Assembly: GCF_000208745.1 (NCBI RefSeq)
Contig: NC_030858.1
Span: forward strand, 204,597-268,596
Reading direction: 5' to 3'
Origin: Theobroma cacao
Lineage: Eukaryota; Streptophyta; Magnoliopsida; Malvales; Malvaceae
Length of the DNA stretch: 64,000 bases
The notes beneath the pieces are model-generated. The model was given only the letters and a program-made list of their open reading frames with translations. It did no database searches and was not told where the DNA came from. This document shows positions 20,425-32,500 of this stretch, one piece after another (the stretch's first letter is position 1; every line of letters starts with the position of its first letter). The position numbers and the translations under genes were made by a program.

Positions 20425-22564
20425 CCTATGGAAATGATTCTCCTAGCTAGCTGCATGATTCATGCTTTAAACGCCTTCACTACTCTATAAATTCTTTTCT
20501 GATTTCAACCGCGCTGGTTGCTGCTGATGCATGTACTACTTGTTCACCGAAGCAATCAGGGTTAATTCAATGGATATCTGAATTTGCAATCTGTTTCTTT
20601 CTAGCTAGTGTTGGTGTATATATGCCTTTGGGCCAAGCCAATGGCAACCTGACAAAAACATACATGCTGTTACAATATAAATTGCAATCTGTTGATTCCT
20701 TTTCCTTTTGGATACTAGCAGTAGCAGTCTTATTATGGATATGCATGGCCCTTCCCTTCCCACTTCCCACCGATGTGCTTACTGTATCAGTCAGTCAAAT
20801 TTTCAACTTCCATAAACATATGATTACACTAATTAAGACTATAATTAATCAACCAAATCTCTAATCTTCTAATTAGAGGCTCATAGTAAAACAACTTAGC
20901 TTCTCATGTTAGGAAAGTCTAGTAGTCTTTGTTTCTTTGGAGCAATGTACTATTGGTACTATTTTTATTTTTCCAAAGTAAAAGCAAAGGCGGACACTGT
21001 TTATGCTTTTGCTCTTTAATTAAAATATATAAAAAAAGAAATTGCATTTTAGACATGAAAAGCGAAATAGGGAAAAATTGTTATTAAAAGCTTTTACGGT
21101 AATGATCTGATTAAGCTGTGATCTTATATTCTCTATGTATCTCTTCTACCCTTTCTTCATCAATCAACCTTTTCTGTTGGCACTATTCTAAAGTGTTTAT
21201 TGCTACGGAATTCATGATCAGGAAGGGGAAGCTGAAACACATGTATTATTGTTACAGAATCTTACTCCAAATCAATCCAGTGTTACAGCCACCCTTGATT
21301 CGCAATCATCCATTTGTGGTATGACACACATAGTTTACATATCTACCAATATACCAATACCATGTATATATACATATATCATTAAGTTAATAAAATTGTG
21401 GAATTATGTTGGATCATAAAGAGAATTTGTCATCCGGAAGTCCACTGTCTGGCAACAACCCCATAATTAGGGAGAATGAAGTAAGAGGAGCTACAAGTGG
21501 TTCGTCTCATGAACAGTCGGATGATGAAGAAGATATAGAAACAGACCCTGGTCAGTGCGAACAGAGCTTAGACCCCACTCATTTGAAACGCCTCCGCAGG
21601 TATATATACATCAGTGCCTAATTGCCAATTAACTTAATGATCATATCACCTCCCTAAAATATACATCTTCATCCATGCAACTGACCTGCCTTTGCTGGCT
21701 CTTATGATTCTATATGTATACTTCCAGGAAGCTTTCTAATCGGGAGTCTGCCAGGCGATCCAGGAAAAGAAAGCAAGAGCATCTTGCAGATCTTGAATTG
21801 CAGGTTATTAGCAGTATAATTCTATCTAATCAAACGATGCCTTCATGATTGCTAGTTTGGAACTTCTAGTCATGTTACTTTTGATCACTAACTAATTCAG
21901 TCCATCTGTTATATCATTTCTAGCACTAGTGAAGTTAATGTTTATAATCATGTTAATGAAGCATGCTGAGGCTTGGTTCTCATTTATGTATAAGGCTGAA
22001 CAATTGAGGGGAGAAAATGATTCCCTATACAAGCAGCTCACAAATGCTCATCAACAATTTCGTGACGCTGACACTAATAATCGAGTGCTTAAGTCCGATG
22101 TGGAAGCCTTGAGAGCCAAGGTAGGGGTTTTCTTTTAGTTTTGGCTGAGTTATTGCTTTTCGATGTTTATAATTTGTACAGTCATTATCATGGATTGTCT
22201 GTAATGCAAGTAAGCAAAGGTTTAAGCCAACATTTTTGAGGATATGCTTGCTCTGAAGGAATTCACGGTGTGATTATAGGTAAAGTTGGAAGAGGATAGG
22301 CTTGCTCGACGCACCTTGACATGCAATTTGAATCTTCTTCAAAGTCACTTGACTTCCCCGCAACCGATTGCTACTCATAATCTGCGGATGGTGGCAAATG
22401 TCTCTCCCACCATTACCGTCCATGGAGAGGATTCCTCGTACGCAGGATTGACAGTCTCTGGGAATTCAGCACTTGGACTTGGAAATGTTGACATCAGCAA
22501 TGGGAATCTCAATAGTGGAATTGGTAGTGATGCTGTAAGCGGTGTTTCAGAAATTTGGCGTTAG
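20163..22564 (+). CDS. bZIP9: bZIP transcription factor, group C, bZIP9-like
   Basis: Six exons: 20163-20342, 21258-21318, 21422-21599, 21728-21803, 21995-22120 and 22280-22564. All have GT-AG ends and consistent phases, giving 301 aa. The N-terminal [15 protein letters not shown] and [12 protein letters not shown] match group C signatures. A Ser/acidic stretch ([18 protein letters not shown]) precedes the basic region [16 protein letters not shown] (N-x7-R, crossing the exon 3/4 junction). The zipper then runs through [18 protein letters not shown] to [18 protein letters not shown]. The tail ends VSGVSEIWR, like bZIP9. Group C bZIPs bind ACGT and related boxes, pair with group S1 bZIPs and act in energy and amino-acid starvation signalling. 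That is family knowledge. Intron 1 carries a (TA)n run at 20368-20420. The gene converges with the EF-hand gene, with 356 bp between the stops. Confidence 0.93.
20368..20420. repeat. (TA)n microsatellite in bZIP intron 1
   Basis: An uninterrupted TA run of about 53 bases starting 25 bases after the exon 1 donor. Confidence 0.9.
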
Positions 22565-22920
22565 GATTCATCTGTGTGTGTGCCTGCTTTGTTCGATTAG
22601 ATCAAGCTAATGTCTTATCTCTTAAGAAATATTTCTCCTGTAATTTATGGGTTTCTGTTTCTCTTTTTACTGCTCTGCTATGGCTATGCGGACATTGTCT
22701 TTTTCTTTAGACATGAAGATACTGAATTGCTTTCGTGATTCACATGGTATTTCTTTTGGATGTGGATGTAAAGAGAAGAAAGATTGTGAGAAAGCCAGCC
22801 ACATTTTAATTCAGATGAAAATTATAAGTAAATAAAAAGGAAATATACAATTAGCATTGGAAAAAATGGTATTGAACATAGAGCATATATTCTAATTTTC
22901 CCTTGCTCGACACGTTCGGT

Positions 22921-23580
22921 TTAGCCCATCATCAATTCGAACTCTGTAAAATCAACCTTTCCATCGAGATTCAAGTCTACAACCATCAACATCTTCTCAA
23001 TCTGACCCATATCCCACCCATTGTCCAAGCCCAAGCATTGCAGCACCCTCTTCAACTCTAATGCGTCTATAAACCCGTTGCCATCCTCATCATAAATCCT
23101 GAAGGCTTGGCGTAGCAGCTCATTCCGCTTGGAACCATCTTCCATGAATCCTCCTAGCACCTCCTCCACGGCTACTTCGTCCTCTAACCCACCACCACCG
23201 GCAGCAGCAGCACCACCACCAGGCAGGTCAAAGTTAGTAGCGTCTCCCTCACCCTCAACCAAACCAAGCTTCTCCACCACTTGACGGGCCTTCTCCTTGG
23301 TGATTCTGCCATTGCTTTCCATGCCAAACACAGCAGTGAGAGCCCGGAGCATCGAGTCATCAACTGGAGCACGACGGGCCTCCTCCTGTGGCTTGAAAGC
23401 TGCAGGGTGAATTGGATCAATATTGTGAGCTGAAGTTGATCGTACTCGTCTCAGCCCATGCAGTAACTCCCCCATTAATCGGGAACATGCTCCGGTTATG
23501 CCAATCATCTTCAATTGAAGTGGGAAGTGAGAGGAAAGGGACTCAAATTGCTTCACTCGTTGCACTTGCTCCAACACCAT
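22921..23580 (-). CDS. calmodulin-like EF-hand calcium-binding protein (CML45/46/47-like)
   Basis: An intronless frame of 219 codons. Two canonical EF-hand loops are visible near the C-terminus: DEDGNGFIDALE (about residue 166) and DLNLDGKVDFTE (about residue 202). A degenerate one around GMESNGRITKEK (about residue 88) is unlikely to bind calcium. A Gly/Ala-rich insert (DLPGGGAAAAGGGG) lies between. Such proteins act as calcium sensors, and partners cannot be inferred. The start is uncertain. A TATA-like sequence at 23604-23613 is only about 25 bases before the first ATG, so transcription may begin at or after it. Met25 (23508) would then be the true start and give 195 aa. Confidence 0.88.
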   Translation of the reverse strand: MVLEQVQRVKQFESLSSHFPLQLKMIGITGACSRLMGELLHGLRRVRSTSAHNIDPIHPAAFKPQEEARRAPVDDSMLRALTAVFGMESNGRITKEKARQVVEKLGLVEGEGDATNFDLPGGGAAAAGGGGLEDEVAVEEVLGGFMEDGSKRNELLRQAFRIYDEDGNGFIDALELKRVLQCLGLDNGWDMGQIEKMLMVVDLNLDGKVDFTEFELMMG

Positions 23581-23603
23581 CCCTCCAGGCTGCAGCGTCC
23601 CTA

Positions 23604-23613
23604 GGTTATATAG
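23604..23613 (-). promoter_or_regulatory. TATA-like box of the EF-hand gene
   Basis: CTATATAACC on the minus strand. Its closeness to the ATG at 23580 argues for a very short leader or for use of a downstream start codon (23508). Confidence 0.4.
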
Positions 23614-23630
23614 TTGAGGCTTTCAAGTAG

Positions 23631-24975
23631 AACCCCTGGTATCAACGAAAATCACAACAAGTGCCATTCTGTAACCTCACCAAGTAGTATATAAACTAGT
23701 TCATTAAAATAATGTGGCTCAAATCTGATTAACTTGTATATATAAATCAGAAATGAAGCTGGAAAATTAGGGTAATAAAATATAGTTGTGAGAGGATGAT
23801 ACATGCATTTTAGCAGCCTATAAATGCTATGTTCATAATTGTGTGGTAGTTCATGGCAGAATCAGACAACTCTGGGACGCCTACACCCTGTCCAGCGTCA
23901 GACTGTTCTTCCTCCACTAAACGATGCCCGCCGGATCAGGACAGTACATCAATCTCACCAAGACAAGAGGAAGCAAATTAATCACAGCATGCATTGCATT
24001 GCCCTGTCAATATAAGATAAATTTTAGTGCATAGTGGCGGTGGGGAGGCACATAAAATTAATACTACCAGGCCAGATCTGCAGCAGTACTGAAATTTAAT
24101 TTCATATAAACAAAAGGGTTAGTAGTATTTTGTCCATTTTGAAATATGGGATTAGATGTGGGAAGGTGACATCGAAACCAACTGATAAAAAATGAACAAA
24201 AGGGGATGGATGTCAATGGTTGCTTGTAGCTAGTTGAGTTGTGCGCAATACTAGTAACATAGAAGCTTCTTGGAAGCATGGAGGACACCAATCTCTTGTC
24301 TTGCATACGACCTGATATTGTGAAGAAGACAGATTAAATAATTGAAATTTCAACAAAATTATATTGGTATGGGAGTGTATCAAAAATGGGATATATATAT
24401 ATATATATATATAATGGTATTCCTTTCCAGCCATGGCCATTAGTACTAGTATTTTAAAAGTTTTAAGAAGAGAGTGGGCAGAAACCGCGTTTCGTAGTTT
24501 TAGGTACTTGTAAATACGTGTAGGAATGGTATCACGCATGCATTCGCCAGCCTCGTCTTTGGATCCCATTAATTCACAAATCACAGTCACGCGATAGCGT
24601 TAATCGCCATGTAATGATAGGTGATTCGCCTGCACTTGGAAAACAAGGTTGACATTTCATTATGTATTACCTTTTCACCTTCCATCTTAATTCATACAAA
24701 AGGAGAGCACCACACCTCAAATTCTTACCTTATTCCATCATATTAATATCCTGATACACTTAAAACCATTCGATACAAAAAATGGAAATGTATAAGTAAG
24801 ATTTACAAGTTACATACCGTCTATCCATCATTATCACCCCCTTAATTTTTTCTTCCTTATTATCAAGTGGTATAAGAATAACCCTATAATAATCCATCAT
24901 TAATCCGTGTGGCTATGTATGATATACATAAACAAAGTAACAACAGTACCACATGGCAAAATTTTATTCTCGTCC
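23631..24975. other. intergenic DNA, no gene seen
   Basis: This region holds the upstream part of the EF-hand gene and the 3' flank of the ABC1K gene. A (TA)n run lies at 24391-24413. No other coding or RNA feature was recognised. Confidence 0.45.
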
Positions 24976-27900
24976 TTAATTAATCAACGGACTGAAGGTA
25001 TTCAGATCCCTTCTACTAGATCCGGAAAACTCCTCCGGCAATGGGATGTTTAGCTCTGAACAAACAAGCTCAATAATCTTTGCGGTCACACCCCCAAATG
25101 ACATTTTGTTAAGGGTCACTGCAATAGCAAATCGGTTTTTAATATCACAAAAACCTGTTGATCCACCCATACCCGAGTGCCCAAAGCCAATTAAAGACCC
25201 ATCCTTCGATTTCAACCTCCTAAATCCTAGTCCAAATATCCCATCTGGCAAAGCCAAATTTCCATATTCACCTACACCCATGAATGCATCATGTATCCTA
25301 GGGTTAGAGAAAATCTTGTCAGTTTTGTTTTGAGGAGTATCCCTATTTGCATTGCAGTTGCTTGTACTGGTGCTACTGGTACTATTGCTATCCTCACTGT
25401 CAACCCTAGTGTAACTGTCGCCACTACCCTTGAAATCTTTACTGTAATACCTGTTTTGTCTATAACCATTAGCTTTATTCTTCGACGCAGCATCTACCAT
25501 GTTAGTCCGCTTACCCTTTTGCCTTTTATGGCTCTTCTTGGAAGGATAACTGGGGATATGGGGATGCCTGCCAAGCGGTGGATTGGAAAGAGAGGAATGT
25601 GGCGGCGGGACCACACCACCATCAGCTAAGGCTGCATAGTAGCGTGCAAGTGCACGGGCTGAGCAATGTCCATTAGCAGCAGGTATGATAGCTCGGCGGA
25701 TGTTAAGCATATTAAATAAAACAGGTAAGGAAGTTGCAAGTTGGGCAAAGTTGTTTTGGAAGGTGGATGGCATCACAGGTCGATTGCGTATTTCTGAGAG
25801 CTTGTTAAGATCATCTGTATCTAGTGTAAGTGAAGCAAGTCGAGATTCCACACCTGGAGAGGAGTCAATAAAGGCATTAATACTAGTTTGAGTGAAAACG
25901 ACTAGGGCCAGCAGGTAATGTGTATGTAGCATTTCTACTTAATGAAGCAAGAGGATAAAGACAGGAATTGGAAGTACCAGGCGGAATTCCAACATAAAGC
26001 TCGCCTTCAATTTTAAGAGGATGAATGAATGCCTCTTCAAGAATCTCCTGAAATTTCTTCCTAGATGCATGCTGTATCACCCAAGCAAATCATTAAGACC
26101 AGGTTAATATGTATTAGTTTGTTAGACTAAGTTCCTGAAGTTTCAACTCAGCAGAATGTTAGTAAGAAGAAACTGATAACAACAAGTGACCATGTATTCC
26201 TATCAAAGCCACTATTTCTTCCTTCTTTTTTTTTTTTTTTGAGATTGGTGAAAGCCACTATATTATAACAATTGGCAAAGACATTGTTTAACTGCTTGGA
26301 GAGAGAGAGAGATTTGAAAAACAATATTCTCAAAATAAATTCAAGCAAGAGAGTGCTGGAAAACAATTACCAAAAATAATTAGAATTTCCAAGAGAACTT
26401 TAACTTCACTGAGCTAGGTAAAAGTTCGCAGGAAAAAAATTTATTAACATGTTTGAGCTTTCCTCCAAGGGAAGGATTTCCATATAGTTTCCTTTGAATT
26501 CAAACAGCACTATGATTGTGTAAGGATAGTGGACCTTTGCAAAAATCAACTCTAATAGTCCTCCCCAACAACATTGAAGTATTTAAACCCTCTTCATTTT
26601 TCTTTTTCCAAATAAGCATCATAATGGAATTAAATGAAATAATCATTTTAGGAATATGGTAAGATTTTAGAATCTTAAGCCTTAATTAAGTGTAAGGGAA
26701 AGAGAAGGAAAATATACACTTGAAAGTGTGATTCTTTCTCAATTTTAACCATTAGCACCCTTTTTTTTTTCTTTTTAATTTGCACCTCAAAAACATTGAG
26801 TTACAGTGACACAATCCAATGAGAGAGCATGAAAAAATACCTCGATTATTCCACCACATAGCCAACCATAAGATAGATAATGATACAACTGCTGCTTCCC
26901 AGGTTCAGTCTCAGGTACTGATGCTGCAATCAGTTTCAAGCATTCATCCCACTCAGACATTAGCAAAGGATTTTCTGCTCTAAGTTCAGCCAAGGCATTG
27001 TGCAAACCAGATGTATGGTTAAGCACATGATGTACCTGAAGGAAAAACGTTTAAAGAACGATGACAATGAAATACTTACAAATTCTAAATGGTGGTTATC
27101 CAGTTTAATAGGTATATGTGTACAGAATAGTAACCTTTATGTGATCTTTTCCATTTCCTCTAAATTCTGGCCAAATATTTGCAATATTTTCCTCAAGTTT
27201 GACTTTTCTGCAAGACAGTCAACTATTTGTAAGAGACTATTAAAAATTTTCGTAACTTTGATTTTTCAAGCATCTCTTCTATGAAAAAATTGCATATTAT
27301 TTGCAAGATTTTGAACAACTCATAATCGTTTGACCAACCATCATTCCTTAATTCTCCTAATTCATTACATTTGACAGACTAACATATTGAAATTCTAGAG
27401 TACGAGCATGGTCTTAGTCAATGCATTCCTGACAAGAAAAAGAAGAGTATTCCTACATATGTAAGACAAATTTTACAGGACATACCGACTTTTTCCAGTT
27501 ATTCCACAAAGTGAATCTAAAGATTTTTCAACATTGAACTTTGCAGTTATGACATTATTGCATACCCATTGTCTACCAGCCAGTGTAACATTCCTGCAGT
27601 AATACCCTTCGTTGCAGAAAAGACAGAAAAAAGAGTATCAGGCTGAACAGGGCGAGGATCGTATCTTCCAAGCACTCCTGCAGCAGAATCAATAATAACC
27701 TCCCCATCTTTGTATGCACAAACCTTGAGATAAAAATTGAAAATATTATCAAGATCAACAACAGTCAATATTCTTTTAAAGTCACAATAATCAAAAAATA
27801 GAAAAAGAAAATAAAGCCTGTCACTTATTATTTTAAACTAGCCTTTTCAACAAAAATGTTAAAATATCAAAAGCAATTTACCTCTTAACTGTATATTGAA

Positions 27901-29513
27901 ATGCCCTTATTCTTTGTTTCACCAAATCTTAAAAGTCCACCAGAGAAGGAATTCTAATTTCTACTTCGGCACTTGAGATAGTTAACGATTTATTTAAGTA
28001 AGAAAGTAACTTAGCCCCTAATGCTTTTCCAGACAAAATATGGACAGTGCAGGAGGGTTAAACGTATAAATTAGTGATAGTAACATACTTTGGAACCAAA
28101 TACAGCATGTTCAATTGTTCTCAAAAGATCCTTATAAGGTGTATGAAATCCTGCCAAACTGCATGAAATAGAAAAACTAGGGAGGTTTCAAATGCTTATT
28201 TGAAGCAGACTCAATTATTGAAGCCATTTCAAGAAAAAGGACTTAGTCTGAAAAATCACTACATGAGAGAAAGAGGAGAAAAAGAAGGAAAAAGAGAAGC
28301 AAATTCCTCTGACGCATTTACTGAGCTCAGTGTAATGTTTCCAAACAACTTGGCTGGCAATAAAATAATAGACTGCAATCAAGCTTGGAAATTAACCACT
28401 GTAGTAGTGGAATTAGGCAGGTAAACAAAATATTGAAAAAGAAATAGAGGCTTGTCAGATCATCAGACAATAGTCTAATAACAGAATGCTGGTGGTGCAA
28501 ACCTGAATCCCAAGTATTTTATCATTATTTCCCAACTCAACTAACAGCTGCCTCAGCTTGGCCTCTACATCGGAATGGACTGGCGTGTTATAGATCCACT
28601 GTGCATTTGCTGCTGGTCCCTTATTAATGTTTCTGAAAATGAAATCACAACTCAATCAAAGAGGAAGCAGGAGAAAATATTCATAAACTTGACCATGTAA
28701 ATTTTAAAATAGACTCACCCTAGTAGAACAGATTCAGCAAATGGTCTCATGATATCTAGATATACTATGTGGACATCCATAGTGGATGAGAGTCCTGAAT
28801 CCATGTAATACAATGATCAATTAGCAAAAGGCACAATCATTTAATACAACAAGGTGAAGATTGGAGTTTTTATTACAGACCTCTCAGAAGATTTAGAACC
28901 CGTGTAAAGATTACAATATCACCTGGAAATGCATCAACCTGAAAACAAATTGTATTCCTTAGTTAATGATGGGCTATAGTTAAGGAAAATACCAAAGGAA
29001 TACCAGTAGTAGATGAAATGGACTTACAGGGTTATGTACCAAAAGAAAAGCAGAAATAAACTTACGGGGTTGAAGCGTTTAACTTCTTTTCGGTTGAGTT
29101 GCATCTTTTCCTGTATAATCTTCATGTTTCTGTCTCTTTGCTCAGCCAAAGATTTCATGGTTTGCTTCATGGAAAAACAAATAGCATTAGATGGACTCAG
29201 AATTTGAATGACAACTTGTGAGGCAAGCAGTGTCACTTACATGAGCTTCATTTGCTGGTGTTGAACTACGGAAGAATACAGTTGTTACCTCCATAGCCTG
29301 CTCAGGTGCATCAAGGCGCAGCTTGAGGCCCATTTCTGAAAAGGCAGACAAAAGAGCCACATGGTCACCCTGCCACAAAAAGTGATGTATTATTTCATAA
29401 TCCAATTACAGTCATTTCAAGTACTCTTGGAGTGAAGAAGATGACAGCAATAAAAAAGTCTGTATCATTGAAACTAGATTATTAAAAATGTCAAAACAGT
29501 AAGGTGAATCATA

Positions 29514-29548
<35 letters not shown>

Positions 29549-32500
29549 TGCATATGTGTGTGTGTGTGTGTGTATTAACCTAAATGAAGGTGAAGACTTT
29601 GAAGAACTAGATAATACTTGAAGGTATAGAGCCATGAAGACCGGTAAAGCAATGATTGATATGAGTAGGTTGAGAAAATAATCCACACATTTAAAGTAGG
29701 AAGACGTGAAACAAGGACAAGACACAGTTTAAATAAATATTGGTAAAACAGGAATTAAATGACTGTTAAATGGTAAAGCAATGGAGCCTTAGGTATTTAC
29801 AGCTCAAGGTCAAAATATTGAGCCATCTCTTATCTCTGTAATGGTCTGCATTTCACATGAAATGCAAGATTTAATGGAAAACAAATACATACATAAAACA
29901 CAAACCTCGGCCGATGCCAAAAACATTTTTGCTAGTGCTTGCTTCACAGAGCTCGATAGTTTCTTTGTAAGCCCAAAATCAAGTAAAATTGGGCGATGAG
30001 GGGCTTCCTTGCTTACAAGGAAATTTCCTGCAAGTAAGTTAAGAAGAAAACTTATAAAGGGCAAAACTCATGAGAAAGTAGCATCAAGTAGATCAGAAGT
30101 ACACATGGCAAAAATTATTTGTACAGAGAAATTAAATTGCAAAAGATAGATGGATGGATAGATAGACAGATAGATAGATCACAGTTTATAGTACTAGGAT
30201 GAGGATAGCCATTAAAAATCCATCAAGGTAGAGTTGGCAAGAGAGAGAAAGGGATACCAGGATGAGGATCACCATTGAAAAATCCATCAACATATATTTG
30301 GTGGGCATATGCACGAGTGATTTCTTCAACAATCTTTTGTTTGTCAACACCAAAAGCTTCCAATGATGCAGAGTCATTTAGACGAATTCCATCCATGTAC
30401 TCTAAAATGAGGACACTTTGGGTTGACTGTCATTAAAACCAACAGGAATCAGACTGAGACTTCTAAACTGAAGAGGCAACATAATGAAGGAATAAGCTTG
30501 ACACGCTAATCAGATGTAAGGTGACTAAAAGGAGGAACACCTCTTCCTCACATGGAGATTTAATCAGGAAAAATATGTGCTAGAGTTGTTGCACACAACA
30601 TTTCTCTACCACATTCCAGGGAGAACCTGACGTTATGATAAAACCTAGAAGCTAAAGTTAAAGACCTCTCCATTTATAGGCATAAGATTTGTTGGAGAGT
30701 ATTCTGCTATAAAGAGATAGGTACCGCGTCAAAGATAAGCAAGGGCGCTAATTCCAATTTTTGTCTAAAACAAAATCATAAGACCACAGATTTAAAAGCC
30801 TTAAGATTTAAATTTCAATTATTATAATTCAAAGTTTTCCTTTATCTTACATTAGTTCATTTTTGTTTTATATGAAGTTAAACTAGAACTTCTATTTGTA
30901 CATTAAGTTTTGCTTTTCAAGTTTTCAAAATTAGAAGGTGTTTCTGTGCCTTTCAAAGAGGCAACATTTTAAGGAGTCATTAGCTGACAGGAATCATCAT
31001 ATGTATTGGCCTTACATGTTAGTACCACATGGTCACAAAGATCAAAATTATTTCCTGTGCTAGATCTTCCACACGCCACTACTACCGTCTTTAATTTAAA
31101 TTATGAATCATGGTACAATAAGAACAACATAAGGATGCTCAGATGGTCAAATCCTAACAGTTTATTCTATCTTGGATCACATGCACTATAGCAACAAATA
31201 TTCATGTATAGAAATTAGCTCAGAATATACCTGAATAACTTCCGGAATCAAAACATTGACTTGGTTGGAAGATTTGTTCTCATCATGTAACTTTTTGCAG
31301 CCAAGATTTCTAGACACAGTTCTAGTATTCTCTACAAAGGCAAGTGTCAATAAGAAAAATGACAGGAAAAAAAAGACAGAGGGTACAAAATTGCAATGTG
31401 TCCGAGAAAATATTTGCATGACTCGATTGAAGAAGGGTGCAGAGAATTTGGGAACCGGACTCATCCGTCTTTATCTTTTGGCCAGGGTTTAAAGGTCCAA
31501 ACTATTAGCATAAAACTTAAGGAGGTGTTCCATTCTCATAATCCCAGCTGCTTGGATGCCTGACCACCTCATGGTCAAACAATACTATTAGATCACCATA
31601 CTAGCAAACAGCCATTGAAACAGCCCTGCTAAACTGATGTCACCACATCACTTTTACCACTATTATCATTACCATTATGCTCATGCCAGAAAATTTTCAT
31701 TTGTCCACTGCTTTTCTACTACCGTCAGCATTATCGCCAACAATTTTATTTCTGGTTCATGCACCAACTCCACCTACTGTGTAATTTCCAAAACCATTTT
31801 AAAGTCAAACACCAGTTTTCTCTACTGTCATTGACACAACATCAAAGCTACCATCACCAGTACCATCGGCATTACCAGCAATGCATCACCACCTACTATC
31901 AAGCAACATTAATCTATTAATTCATTGGCAATCTAAGTAGATGTGGAAATACAGAAAGTCGAAAAAGGATTTTCTTTCCTGTCATATCAATTTTCTTCTT
32001 GAAAATTTGCCCCAATTTCATGATTGTGATATAACTCTTTCTTTCAGTGGATTTACAGTGGGAATAATTGAAATAAAAAAGAAAATCCTTTTTTTTTTCC
32101 AATTACACACATCAGATATAGAATAAATCAAGTTAAAATAGTGCATACCAGCTTCATGATTAAAATCAAGCTCTTTTGGAGCTTCTTTGCACCATTCATC
32201 TATCATTGGATTAAAGTCATATTGGGGTTCTGCCCAAGCTATCCAGTCAACAACCGACTTTGCATTCTTTAAGTCCTGTAAAACAACAGCATGTCCAACA
32301 ACCATAATGACTGCAACTCTTACTTTTCATCTCAATATCTTAAAAGAATAAGAAAACAAAACCTCCAATATGATTGCTTTGATGCCATCATGCTGAACTT
32401 TAACCACCACCTCCTGCCCATCGATTAATGTTGCTCGATGTACTTGTGCAATCTGCATAGAATAAAAGATGTCCCCATTCAACAACAAGATTTTCCAAAG

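Noticed and set aside
27000..27284. Plus-strand frame of 94 codons across an ABC1K intron and exon
   Set aside because: It is antisense to well-supported exons 15 and 16 of copy 1 and has no motif.
31960..32095. Inverted repeat GGATTTTCTTT / AAAGAAAATCC in an ABC1K intron, considered as a MITE
   Set aside because: The arms are short and simple, and no target-site duplication was found. It may be chance in a T-rich intron.
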